Source of the DNA: an uncultured archaeon
GTDB lineage: Archaea > Halobacteriota > Methanosarcinia > Methanosarcinales > Methanoperedenaceae
Length of the DNA: 64,000 bases
Direction of reading: 5' to 3'
Assembly: GCA_902386205.1 (NCBI GenBank)
Contig: CABMIH010000060.1
Location: 1 to 64,000 of the forward strand
Shown here: in pieces, positions 52,357 to 60,018 of the stretch
How positions within the stretch are numbered: position 1 is the stretch's first letter
Layout: the number at the start of each line of letters is the position of its first letter
Translations under genes and position numbers: made by a program
The notes under the pieces: model-generated
Seen by the model: only the letters and a program-made list of their open reading frames with translations
Databases searched by the model: none
What the model was told of the DNA's origin: nothing

Positions 52357-53484
52357 ATGAACCAAAAAGGGCTTTCTGAAAAAGAAGTGCTGGCTTTACT
52401 GAATAATGCCAGGCTAAAAGACACTTCATACTCTAAAGTGCTCAGCGCAATGTGCACAAGACCACATCCGATCGCAGTTAAAGCCCACATGCAGTTCATC
52501 GAATCAAACCTTGGAGATTTCGGATTATTCCCCGGAACTAAAGAACTCGAAGAAAAGGTCATAAAGTTGATGGGGGAGTTGTTCGGCTACCCGGGTGCCT
52601 GTGGTTATATCACAACAGGCGGCACGGAATCAAATATCCAGGCTTTAAGGACCGCCAGGAACCTGTGTAAGAAACGACATCCGAACGTGGTCGTTCCGGC
52701 TTCAGCCCATTTCTCTTTCGATAAGATCGCAGACATCCTTGGAATAGAGGTCAGGAAAGCAGGACTGGATAGCGAATTTAAAGTGGATGCGGGTTCGGTG
52801 GAGAATCTTATAGACGATAACACCGTAGCGCTGGTTGGAATTGCCGGTTCGACCGAGTTCGGCCAGGTCGACCCCATAGATAAGCTTGCCCGTCTTGCTT
52901 TATCACACGATATATTCCTGCATATAGATGCTGCTTTTGGGGGTTTTGTCATACCTTTTCTTGATAAAAAATACGATTTTGATTTTTCTATAAGAGGAGT
53001 GACATCGATAACGGCAGATCCCCACAAGATGGGCCTGTCGACAATACCGGCAGGCGGGCTGCTTTTCAGGGACGAAGCATGCCTTCTTCCGCTCCAGATA
53101 GATACGCCGTATCTTACTATCAGGAAGCAGCATTCCCTTGCAGGTACACGAAGCGGTGCGGCTGTGGCGGCGGCTTATGCCGTTATGATGCACCTGGGCA
53201 TGGATGGGTACAGGAAAATAGTGGACAGGTGCATGAAAATGACTTACAGGCTCGTTGAAGGCACAAAAGAGCTGGGTATCCATCCTTTTATCGATCCTGT
53301 AATGAACATAGTGGCGCTTGATGTTCCTGAGCTGGAAAAAGTAAGAAAAAAATTGCGTGAAAAAGGATGGTTCACCTCAGTAACACGGAATCCAAGAGCC
53401 ATGAGGCTTGTAATCATGCCTCATATGGATGAATACATTATTGAGCTTTTTATTTCTGATCTGGGGGATTGCCTTGGGGATTAA
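52357..53484 (+). CDS. mfnA: Tyrosine/aspartate decarboxylase MfnA
   Basis: The 375-aa PLP enzyme makes tyramine for the methanofuran side chain, and in some archaea beta-alanine for coenzyme A. It has the group II decarboxylase motif [18 protein letters not shown] with the PLP Lys K224, the [20 protein letters not shown] substrate/PLP segment and [13 protein letters not shown]. Length fits archaeal MfnA. ATG 52357. It overlaps by 4 nt the convergent DUF3795-like gene. Confidence 0.93.
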   Translation: MNQKGLSEKEVLALLNNARLKDTSYSKVLSAMCTRPHPIAVKAHMQFIESNLGDFGLFPGTKELEEKVIKLMGELFGYPGACGYITTGGTESNIQALRTARNLCKKRHPNVVVPASAHFSFDKIADILGIEVRKAGLDSEFKVDAGSVENLIDDNTVALVGIAGSTEFGQVDPIDKLARLALSHDIFLHIDAAFGGFVIPFLDKKYDFDFSIRGVTSITADPHKMGLSTIPAGGLLFRDEACLLPLQIDTPYLTIRKQHSLAGTRSGAAVAAAYAVMMHLGMDGYRKIVDRCMKMTYRLVEGTKELGIHPFIDPVMNIVALDVPELEKVRKKLREKGWFTSVTRNPRAMRLVIMPHMDEYIIELFISDLGDCLGD

Positions 53485-53714
53485 CCGATATTGATATCAG
53501 TAAATACAGGACAATAGGCCTTTGATAAACCACGCATCAGCTTGCAAGGGAACTCCTGACATTTAATACAGAATTCATTATTCTTTTTTTCGGCACAAAT
53601 AAAGATCAGACATCTTTTCTTGATGGTGTTTTCCTTCACGCAGCCAAGACAACCCTGGTTAAAATGACCACACACCTCGCAGGCAACACCACACCTGCCT
53701 ATCATGATTTCCAA
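53481..53714 (-). CDS. Cys-rich DUF3795-like protein, 77 aa
   Basis: The protein has 9-10 Cys in CxxC-type pairs ([41 protein letters not shown]) and a PCKLMRGLS pattern, typical of DUF3795, a small metal-binding domain in anaerobes. The start may be TTG 53714, with GGAGG 9 nt upstream, or ATG 53705. Function is unknown. Convergent to mfnA. Confidence 0.7.
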   Translation of the reverse strand: MEIMIGRCGVACEVCGHFNQGCLGCVKENTIKKRCLIFICAEKKNNEFCIKCQEFPCKLMRGLSKAYCPVFTDINIG

Positions 53715-53789
53715 TACCGTTTTCCTCCTATCCTACTATCCTATCATTATTACTTAGGAGTTAATGTTACTATATATAAATCTGACGAT

Positions 53790-54074
53790 TCAGGGAAGAT
53801 TTCCTTCCCCGCTCAATTCATGCTGTCGCTCTATATTCATCTTGATAAGAATTTCAAAAACCCTCCTCACCGACTCACCGTCAAGCCCGCGCTCGGTAGC
53901 AGCATTGGTTACCCTGTCCAGGACAACTTTGTTCTGCTCAACATCGTTAATCGGCAAGCCTGATGCTTTCTTGGCATCAAGCACTTCTTTTGAAAGCCCT
54001 GTCCTTTGTTCAATGAGTTCAAGAATCTTGTTATCAAGGTTCTCTATCCGGGCCCTTACCTCTTTTAACGGCAT
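53790..54074 (-). CDS. aroQ: Chorismate mutase, AroQ type
   Basis: The 94-aa all-helical protein has VRARIENLDNKILELIEQRTGLSKEVLDAKKASGLPI with the conserved Arg and Lys of the AroQ fold, and a C-terminal helix FEILIKMNIERQHELSG. It converts chorismate to prephenate for Phe and Tyr. It overlaps by 10 nt the shikimate kinase gene, which lies earlier in the same pathway. Confidence 0.88.
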   Translation of the reverse strand: MPLKEVRARIENLDNKILELIEQRTGLSKEVLDAKKASGLPINDVEQNKVVLDRVTNAATERGLDGESVRRVFEILIKMNIERQHELSGEGNLP

Positions 54075-54916
54075 GTTTTTCCACCACTATTATTTACCTT
54101 TGTCCTTATCACTTTTCCGCCCATCCTCTGCCAGACAGGTTCAAGCCTGTCAAGAAGTTTCGGGTTTCCAAGTGCTGTATATGCCGGTCCCGTACCTGAT
54201 AAGCTCACGCCCTCGATACCGGTTTCAAGAGCGGCAATCATTGGTTCGGTACTGAACCCAAGTGCGGCACAATACAGGAAGCCGTTCAGGGTCATGGCTT
54301 TTTCATAATTCCCGGCTATTGCTTCATTATAAGCAAGTTCGACCCAGGGCCCGATAAGCCTTGAATGCGACACGTTTGTGGCTGAACTGTAAACCTTTTT
54401 TTCCGGGGCAAGGATGAGCACCTCAGAATCATGTTCCACTCTTTTGATAAGCTCTTTTTTCCTGTTGTCCGTGATAACGAACCCGCCAAGCATAGAAGCA
54501 CATGCATCATCAAAAGCGCCCGTTATCGTTACTTTTGAATCCAGCGCCGCCTGCACACCGATTTTTATCGCCTCGATCGGTGAAAGCTTTTCACCAAGCG
54601 CGTCAAGGGTCGCAAGCACAGTCGCGTTTGCAGCAGCGCTTGAACTCTTAAGCCCGCTTGCTATCGGTATCTCGCTTTTCGTCGATACTTTGGCGCCGTA
54701 GTCCGAACCGAACCGCGAAAGGACAAGCTCAACGCAGCGTTCTATGAGCCTTGTATCCCCCCCTTCTTCGATGTAACCCTGTATTTTTTTTTCCCCGGTC
54801 AGGTTCACCCAGGCATTTGTTCTCAGGTCAATGCCAAAGGCTGCGCCTTTCCACGTTGCTATAGCATTGATTATCGTTCCTGCTCCGCAGGCTGTGGCAC
54901 ATCCGGACGGATTCAT
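54065..54916 (-). CDS. aroK: Archaeal shikimate kinase (GHMP family)
   Basis: The 283-aa GHMP kinase starts MNPSGCATACGAGTIINAIATWKGAAFGIDLRTNAWVNL and has the ATP loop PIASGLKSSSAAANATVLATLDALG and the C-terminal GVSLSGTGPAYTALG motif, the order seen in archaeal shikimate kinases. It phosphorylates shikimate. AAGGTGA lies 9 nt before the ATG. Operon with chorismate mutase. Confidence 0.93.
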   Translation of the reverse strand: MNPSGCATACGAGTIINAIATWKGAAFGIDLRTNAWVNLTGEKKIQGYIEEGGDTRLIERCVELVLSRFGSDYGAKVSTKSEIPIASGLKSSSAAANATVLATLDALGEKLSPIEAIKIGVQAALDSKVTITGAFDDACASMLGGFVITDNRKKELIKRVEHDSEVLILAPEKKVYSSATNVSHSRLIGPWVELAYNEAIAGNYEKAMTLNGFLYCAALGFSTEPMIAALETGIEGVSLSGTGPAYTALGNPKLLDRLEPVWQRMGGKVIRTKVNNSGGKTCR

Positions 54917-55063
54917 ATTATTTATTCACCTTCGCGATTTTTCAGATCCAACACTTGTTCATGATTAACTTCAATATTTTTAAATAAATCGATACCTTTA
55001 AGTGTTCACAGGGACACCAGTTTAAATGGAGACTGACATCTTTAAAGGATGCCATAGATATAA

Positions 55064-55192
55064 ATGAATAAAAAAATATCTGAAATCCATCAAAAACGAC
55101 CTGAATTGATGAACGTGGGGAAAAAAAAAGAAACCGAGGATATCGAATCTTGGATGATTGAAGAATACTACGTTCCTTACCAGGCTTCTTAG
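55064..55192 (+). CDS. Hypothetical 42-aa protein
   Basis: ATG 55064 opens a charged peptide ending at TAG 55190-55192 (MNKKISEIHQKRPELMN...). Its stop is 24 nt before the 51-aa zinc-finger gene on the same strand. The ribosome site is weak. It is not recognised and may not be real. Confidence 0.3.
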   Translation: MNKKISEIHQKRPELMNVGKKKETEDIESWMIEEYYVPYQAS

Positions 55193-55216
55193 TATTTTCC
55201 TTCAGGGAGAAAGAAT

Positions 55217-55372
55217 ATGGAGGCAATGGGTGTTTGTAGCATCTGCGGCCGTCCGGGAAAGCTATATACCTGCATGCTGTGCGGAAGAACTGTATGTTCC
55301 AGATGCATCACAAGAGAAGGAGTATGTACCAGTTGTTCTCACGGCAGGGTTTACTCGGCTTCCAGGACATGA
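55217..55372 (+). CDS. 51-aa zinc-finger protein
   Basis: ATG 55217 (MEAMGVCSICGRPGKLYTCM) is preceded by GGGAG 7 nt upstream. The peptide has four CxxC pairs: C7/C10, C19/C22, C27/C30 and C37/C40, and a His/Arg tail. The spacing is like a two-zinc cross-brace or HIT-type finger. It is convergent with the DHH gene, overlapping by 22 nt. Partner unknown; protein or RNA binding is inferred. Confidence 0.7.
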   Translation: MEAMGVCSICGRPGKLYTCMLCGRTVCSRCITREGVCTSCSHGRVYSASRT

Positions 55373-56352
55373 AAATATTTTGAGGATATGGAATCGCCAA
55401 TAGACCTTAAAAGGAGCTGTTTTGCTTTTTCATTATCGGCAGCGATGCTAAAAACCCCAAGCGGTATAGAAATGCTTGCATTGGACGTCCCCCCTATAAC
55501 TTCACCCCAATCACCGAATGCTTTTTTAAGGATATTTTTCATATTCATTTCCATGTTCTTGGATTCTGCAAAAATATAAATTTTAGTCGCGTTAACTGCA
55601 AAAACAAGAGATGTTGAAATTCCTTCGATATCAAGCATGTATTTGCATACTTTGGGAATTGTCCCCGGGTCTTTCACGTAACCGACAGTTGTGAAAAGGG
55701 AAGCTCCTTTTATCACCCTGTTCCCGATGGCACGGGATAAATCTTCAAAAGTATCAAGCTTCACTGCCGGATGTTCCAGGCTATTCAGCAATTCCATATC
55801 CACATACTTATGAATGAACCAGTAAGCTTCAAGGTCAGGAAGCGTAATGTTCGTTATGAGAGTCTTTGTCTTATCCCTTATCGCAAAAAGAAGGAGGGTT
55901 GCCAGTTGTTTATCTATCGCCACGCCAAGTTTATTCAGGTATTCTATTAAGATGCTCGATGTGGTTTCAGTAGTCCTGATATCACGATAAGAACAGCGGA
56001 TCCCTTCTGTGTTGCCCAGGGTATGTCCCAGTACTATTGCAGGAACGATCTTTTCACCTATCTCCGTGGGCAGGATGTCAACAAAAGCTATGGGATTCTG
56101 GGATGGTGAGATCGAAGGCGTGTTTATCGCATCATCACCGAGAATATTAATGAGGGTCTTATTCTGTATTGTCCCGGTATAATAGATGCCGGCATCTATA
56201 TTATAATGCTCTGCTATCCTTTTGAGTGCAAGCGAGCTTGCGAGGGCATCTGAATCCGGGTTGTTCCTGGTATATATAGTAAGCCTCTTGTCCTGCTGGG
56301 ACATATGTCGCTTAAAAGCCCGCTGTTTCCAGAAATTGAAGGTCTTGAACAT
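55351..56352 (-). CDS. DHH-family phosphoesterase-like protein
   Basis: The 333-aa protein has the DHH fold: TRNNPDSDALASSLALKRIA (motif I), FVDILPTEIG (motif II) and a DHHA1-like C-terminal domain with GGTSNASISIPLGVF. But the usual His of motif I is Arg (R28) and the DHH motif III reads GHT, so the metal site looks degenerate. The start may be ATG 56304. It is next to priL and pcn, a DNA-replication setting like that of GAN/RecJ-like proteins. Confidence 0.75.
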   Translation of the reverse strand: MFKTFNFWKQRAFKRHMSQQDKRLTIYTRNNPDSDALASSLALKRIAEHYNIDAGIYYTGTIQNKTLINILGDDAINTPSISPSQNPIAFVDILPTEIGEKIVPAIVLGHTLGNTEGIRCSYRDIRTTETTSSILIEYLNKLGVAIDKQLATLLLFAIRDKTKTLITNITLPDLEAYWFIHKYVDMELLNSLEHPAVKLDTFEDLSRAIGNRVIKGASLFTTVGYVKDPGTIPKVCKYMLDIEGISTSLVFAVNATKIYIFAESKNMEMNMKNILKKAFGDWGEVIGGTSNASISIPLGVFSIAADNEKAKQLLLRSIGDSISSKYFHVLEAE

Positions 56353-56398
56353 TCATTGCCTATATAGAAATTCTTTGGATATATGTTTTCGTAATGAT

Positions 56399-57448
56399 TT
56401 AATCTTTCTTTTCCTTTATGGGATCATTCCCGGTTTTTCTTTTATTCAATATCCATGATTTTTTCCTGTAATAACCCAGCGGATGTGAAATCCTCTCGCA
56501 CAGATGTTCCTTCCCGTAACAATTCCCATAGGTTATCATGGTCGCACATGAAGGTGATTTATAAACTGTTCCGGTGGCACCATGGATATGCATGACCTGG
56601 TACCTTGTTCGTTCCTCATCAAAATCGGGTGAAGTTTTGTATAACTCAATTATTCCTTCGGCGTTCATTCCGATATTCAGAAGAAAAGAAGTAAGGGCAA
56701 AACGCATCGAATGGGGAAGATTGATCCCTGCGCCTGCACTTCCGAGCGCATACGACATGCAAGGGGGGAAACATATAGGGTTTATCTCCTTGAACTCCCC
56801 GATATCGAACTCGGATTTTCGTGCCGCCAGGGCACTGCGTATTTCTGTAAGGTAGGTTTCAAGCGCCGCACATATCTCTGCCGGCACGTCAAGAGGCAGC
56901 CCCGACTCGATCCTTCTTCTTATGGCTTCTTCCAGGACGCGCGCGAAATCTTCTTTAATAAGCGACAAACTGCCATGATCCATGTTCCTGTTTATCAGTT
57001 TCCATTTAGGTTCGTGGATCGCACTTGCATAACGGATGTAATCTGAAAAATGCATGATCATCGACCGCTCCCTGGTTCCGAAAGAGATATTAAAATCAAA
57101 AGCTATTTCCTTTATTTCCTCATTGGAAAGTTCTTTTAGAATCACGTTGGCAGATTTTGCTTCAGCGAGGGCATATCTTCGTATGAGATAACCGTCGTTC
57201 GAACATGAAACGAGTATCCGGGCAACAGGATATGAAAGAAGTTCCTTTTGTGCACTGATACCATCCGAAACAGTGTGCCTGGTAACAGTACCCTCCCTGA
57301 TGGCTTCAAGAACGCGCTCTTTGCCCCTTTCCCTCACCTGCTCGAACATCCTTTCGGAAAAAAGCTCTTCAAGCTTGAAACCAAGACTTTCCACATATCT
57401 TGCTGCTGCGCCAAAAAAAGGAAAATTCGCATATCCGAAAACATCCAT
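56399..57448 (-). CDS. priL: DNA primase large subunit PriL
   Basis: The 349-aa protein starts MDVFGYANFPFFGAAARYVESLGF, which fits archaeal PriL, and ends with the Fe-S domain whose Cys are in CFPPCMSYALGSAG, SPSCATMITYGNCYGKEHLC and HPLGYY. It binds PriS and starts RNA primers. The ATG lies 2 nt after the pcn stop, so pcn and priL form an operon. Confidence 0.93.
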   Translation of the reverse strand: MDVFGYANFPFFGAAARYVESLGFKLEELFSERMFEQVRERGKERVLEAIREGTVTRHTVSDGISAQKELLSYPVARILVSCSNDGYLIRRYALAEAKSANVILKELSNEEIKEIAFDFNISFGTRERSMIMHFSDYIRYASAIHEPKWKLINRNMDHGSLSLIKEDFARVLEEAIRRRIESGLPLDVPAEICAALETYLTEIRSALAARKSEFDIGEFKEINPICFPPCMSYALGSAGAGINLPHSMRFALTSFLLNIGMNAEGIIELYKTSPDFDEERTRYQVMHIHGATGTVYKSPSCATMITYGNCYGKEHLCERISHPLGYYRKKSWILNKRKTGNDPIKEKKD

Positions 57449-57450
57449 AG

Positions 57451-58188
57451 TTATTCGGATTCGACCCTGGGAGCCAGCATATAACTGACCTCGCCGTGGC
57501 CCCCGGCGATTTTTAGCTTCATTTTCATCGGATAATCCTTTCCGAGGTCGATAGTGACCTCGCTTGCTTTTCCAGCGATCTTGCCGATATCAGTGAGATA
57601 GTCAAGTGAGAATAATGATTTCGATTCTGCGGGCGCAAGATCTATAAGCTGGTCTTTTGTCATCTCAAGCCTTACATTATCAGTATCCCCTTCAGCTTCC
57701 ATGAAAAAGATGTTCCCTGTGACACCCATGGACATATAATCGCTTACTTTTTCGGCTGCTTTTACCGCCCTTTTCAGGTCCTCTCCCCTGATAACGACCC
57801 GCGCGGGAAGGTCAAGAGTAGGGACTTTAGGTTCTTTCCTGATAGAAGACGGATCAAGCAGTGACATAGTATAGGAGAGCCCCCGCATCCTGACAATAAG
57901 TTTATGTGCGGTCTCATCGAGTTCAAGTTCGATATTATCGTTCCTGTCCGCCATTTCCATTATGCCATTCAATTTCGCCAGGTCTATTCCGATCTCTCCT
58001 TCAGTCGCTTCAAAGGATTCAAAAGCATCCTTTGCAAGGTCAAAACTCACCATTGCAACATTTGCAGGGTCCACAGCCCTTACTGAAATCCCATTCTGGG
58101 CAAGCCTGAATCTTGCTTCATCCACCAGTGTTGATATCGATTCAATTGAATCCTTGAGTTTTTCTGCACCGATTACTGCCTTGAACAT
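57451..58188 (-). CDS. pcn: DNA sliding clamp PCNA
   Basis: The 245-aa protein is PCNA: MFKAVIGAEKLKDSIESISTLVDEA, VDPANVAMVSFDLAKDAFE, and the C-terminal DLGKDYPMKMKLKIAGGHGEVSYMLAPRVE. It forms a ring clamp for polymerase, ligase and repair enzymes. GGGAGG lies 8 nt before ATG 58188. It is the first gene of the pcn-priL operon. Confidence 0.95.
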   Translation of the reverse strand: MFKAVIGAEKLKDSIESISTLVDEARFRLAQNGISVRAVDPANVAMVSFDLAKDAFESFEATEGEIGIDLAKLNGIMEMADRNDNIELELDETAHKLIVRMRGLSYTMSLLDPSSIRKEPKVPTLDLPARVVIRGEDLKRAVKAAEKVSDYMSMGVTGNIFFMEAEGDTDNVRLEMTKDQLIDLAPAESKSLFSLDYLTDIGKIAGKASEVTIDLGKDYPMKMKLKIAGGHGEVSYMLAPRVESE

Positions 58189-58297
58189 TTTCAGCCTCCC
58201 GGATATATTATTATCCATGATATTAATAATTTGCTAAATGAAATATAGGGCATAACGTCGATACCTTCATATCTAACTTCCGCTTTTATTGTAGGAC

Positions 58298-58783
58298 ATG
58301 CCGGAACGTTCTATCGATTTTTCACTCACACAAGCAGAAGCCGGGGAAGGCACCGAAACGCTCTATGAAAATGTATGCACACTTTATACCGAGCCTGAAC
58401 TGTGCTTTAATTATGCGACAAATGAAGAATTAAAAGATTGGGGTTTCACGGAAGGATGTTTTACGTGTTTCCTGCTGGATAAGAAAGACGTAATTATCCA
58501 GGTCATTACTGCATACCAGTACGAAGAAGGGGCAACCAGCGCATACAATGCTGATGTCGAATATTTAAATAATAATGATTATGGCAGCCAGTTGAATATA
58601 AAAAAGATCGGTGAATCTTCAGCCCTGTTCAAGAAAAAACAAAGCGATGGAACTACTTATAACCTCCTTTTTTTAAAAAACAAACTTTTTATAGCGATAA
58701 GCGCCAAATATAAGGTCGATAAAACCGACAATATGGCCCATATTACAGGTCTTGCTGAGAAATTATCAGATAAGATTAAATAG
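58298..58783 (+). CDS. Unknown soluble protein, 161 aa
   Basis: The 161-aa acidic protein is strand- and helix-rich (MPERSIDFSLTQAEAGEGTETLYENVCT...), with Cys at YENVC, PELC and GCFTC. It has no signal or membrane segment. It is divergent from pcn with about 110 nt between. No family recognised. Confidence 0.5.
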   Translation: MPERSIDFSLTQAEAGEGTETLYENVCTLYTEPELCFNYATNEELKDWGFTEGCFTCFLLDKKDVIIQVITAYQYEEGATSAYNADVEYLNNNDYGSQLNIKKIGESSALFKKKQSDGTTYNLLFLKNKLFIAISAKYKVDKTDNMAHITGLAEKLSDKIK

Positions 58784-58829
58784 TTACTAATTGAATAATC
58801 TGTTTGTTCAAATTTTAACGGGCTTAAAT

Positions 58830-59402
58830 ATGAGTATGCACTGGCGAGAGAAGCAATTATTTGATGTGATAAAAGAGGGAAAATTCACAACCAGCGAGAT
58901 TGTCAGCAGGGTAAACATGAGTAAGGTGACAGCCCTGAAATACCTGGAAAGCCTTAAAGAAAAAGGGGTGGTCGATTACGAATCCATAGGCGCTGCAAAA
59001 GTCTGGTTTTTAAAAAAAGAGGGAACTACGATCGAGAAAAAAACCAAAGTACTGGTAGTGGACGACGACCGGAACGTAATTAATATTATACGGGATTCCC
59101 TGGAACCCGATATTTTTGAAATTATTGAAGCAGCGAACGGAAAAGAAGCCCTGGGTATGGTTTTTGCTGAATCGCCGGATATAATGATACTGGATGTCAT
59201 GATGCCTGAGATGGATGGTTACAGGGTATGCGAGGAATTAAGAGAACATGATTGCATGGACATGCCCATAATAATACTATCGGCCAGGGCGGGCATAGAT
59301 GACAAGCTCAGGGCGATGGATATGGGTATTAGCGATTACGTTGTGAAACCATTTGATCCAAGAGAGTTGAAAGCGCGGATAAAAATGGTGCTGAAATTAT
59401 AG
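58830..59402 (+). CDS. HTH-REC fusion regulator
   Basis: The 190-aa protein has a winged helix first (about 1-65, EIVSRVNMSKVTALKYLESLKEKGVVDYE), then a REC domain (about 72-188) with VLVVDDD, phospho-acceptor D122 in LDVMMPEMDG and the YVVKPFD motif. The order HTH before REC is the reverse of most bacterial regulators. It may act with the nearby histidine kinase at 60,019. Confidence 0.85.
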   Translation: MSMHWREKQLFDVIKEGKFTTSEIVSRVNMSKVTALKYLESLKEKGVVDYESIGAAKVWFLKKEGTTIEKKTKVLVVDDDRNVINIIRDSLEPDIFEIIEAANGKEALGMVFAESPDIMILDVMMPEMDGYRVCEELREHDCMDMPIIILSARAGIDDKLRAMDMGISDYVVKPFDPRELKARIKMVLKL

Positions 59403-59441
59403 AAAAATTAAAAACACATTTATGAAAAAATTATAAGGAGA

Positions 59442-59663
59442 TTAAGCTTCAATTTCCGGGGACTGGCTGATTATCCCGTATGTAGCAGTGGCATCCACGA
59501 TGTTCTCCCGCAGGATCTTGCTTTTTGCCTCTGTGAACCTTTCCTGCCACAGGCTTATCTGCTCTATTGCGAACTTTGCCCGCTGGTAATGGTTGAACCC
59601 CTGGTATTCCTTTGCCACATCCCTCAACAATTCTTTGATCCTGTCTTCATTTTCCATTTTCAT
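59442..59663 (-). CDS. Helical 73-aa protein of unknown function
   Basis: The protein (start ATG 59663 or 59657) is helical and charged, with AKEYQGFNHYQRAKFAIEQISLWQERFTEAKSK. It may dimerise. Its 5' flank (59,664-59,800) holds a hairpin and GC-rich sequence. Not recognised. Confidence 0.45.
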   Translation of the reverse strand: MKMENEDRIKELLRDVAKEYQGFNHYQRAKFAIEQISLWQERFTEAKSKILRENIVDATATYGIISQSPEIEA

Positions 59664-60018
59664 AGCCTCCTGTGTCCATACTCACATTGGTTATTGGGAT
59701 GCACCCCCCTCTTTGGGAACTGGATGTTCCCGCAAGAGAAGGGCACGATAATCCCACTCCCAAGCTTTTTTAACGCTTACAAAATGTTCTCATGTTTTGA
59801 TAGTATATAAAACTTTCTAATCTATTCATTCAGTTTTGAACAATATGTAAAAAGACACTATAGGAACTCGGATTACACGGATGGGCACGGATTAAAATTA
59901 TCTGTGAAAATCCATCCAATCCGTGAACCACAGTTCGTGACCGCTTTGAAATGTTTGAATATCTATACCAGTTTTATTCTCCGCAAAACTTATCATAATT
60001 CAAATCAATTAAGCCTGA
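59664..60018. other. Intergenic region with hairpin and dispersed-repeat-like sequence
   Basis: About 355 nt between divergent genes. It holds the stem at 59,715-59,731 and a sequence at about 59,868-59,940 built from CACGGAT and ATCCGTG segments (CGGATTACACGGATGGG ... ATCCATCCAATCCGTGAACC), of the kind found as interspersed repeats in many genomes. No clear gene. Confidence 0.5.
59715..59731. repeat. Hairpin in the leader of the 73-aa gene
   Basis: GGGAAC and GTTCCC form a perfect 6-bp stem with a 5-nt loop. On the minus strand it lies 52 nt upstream of the 59,442-59,663 gene and is flanked by GC-rich sequence. It may be part of a structured 5' leader. Confidence 0.4.

Noticed and set aside
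54942-55226. Minus-strand frame of 94 codons between shikimate kinase and DHH genes
   Set aside because: Phe- and Ser-rich, without recognisable domain, and it overlaps the better-supported plus-strand small genes.
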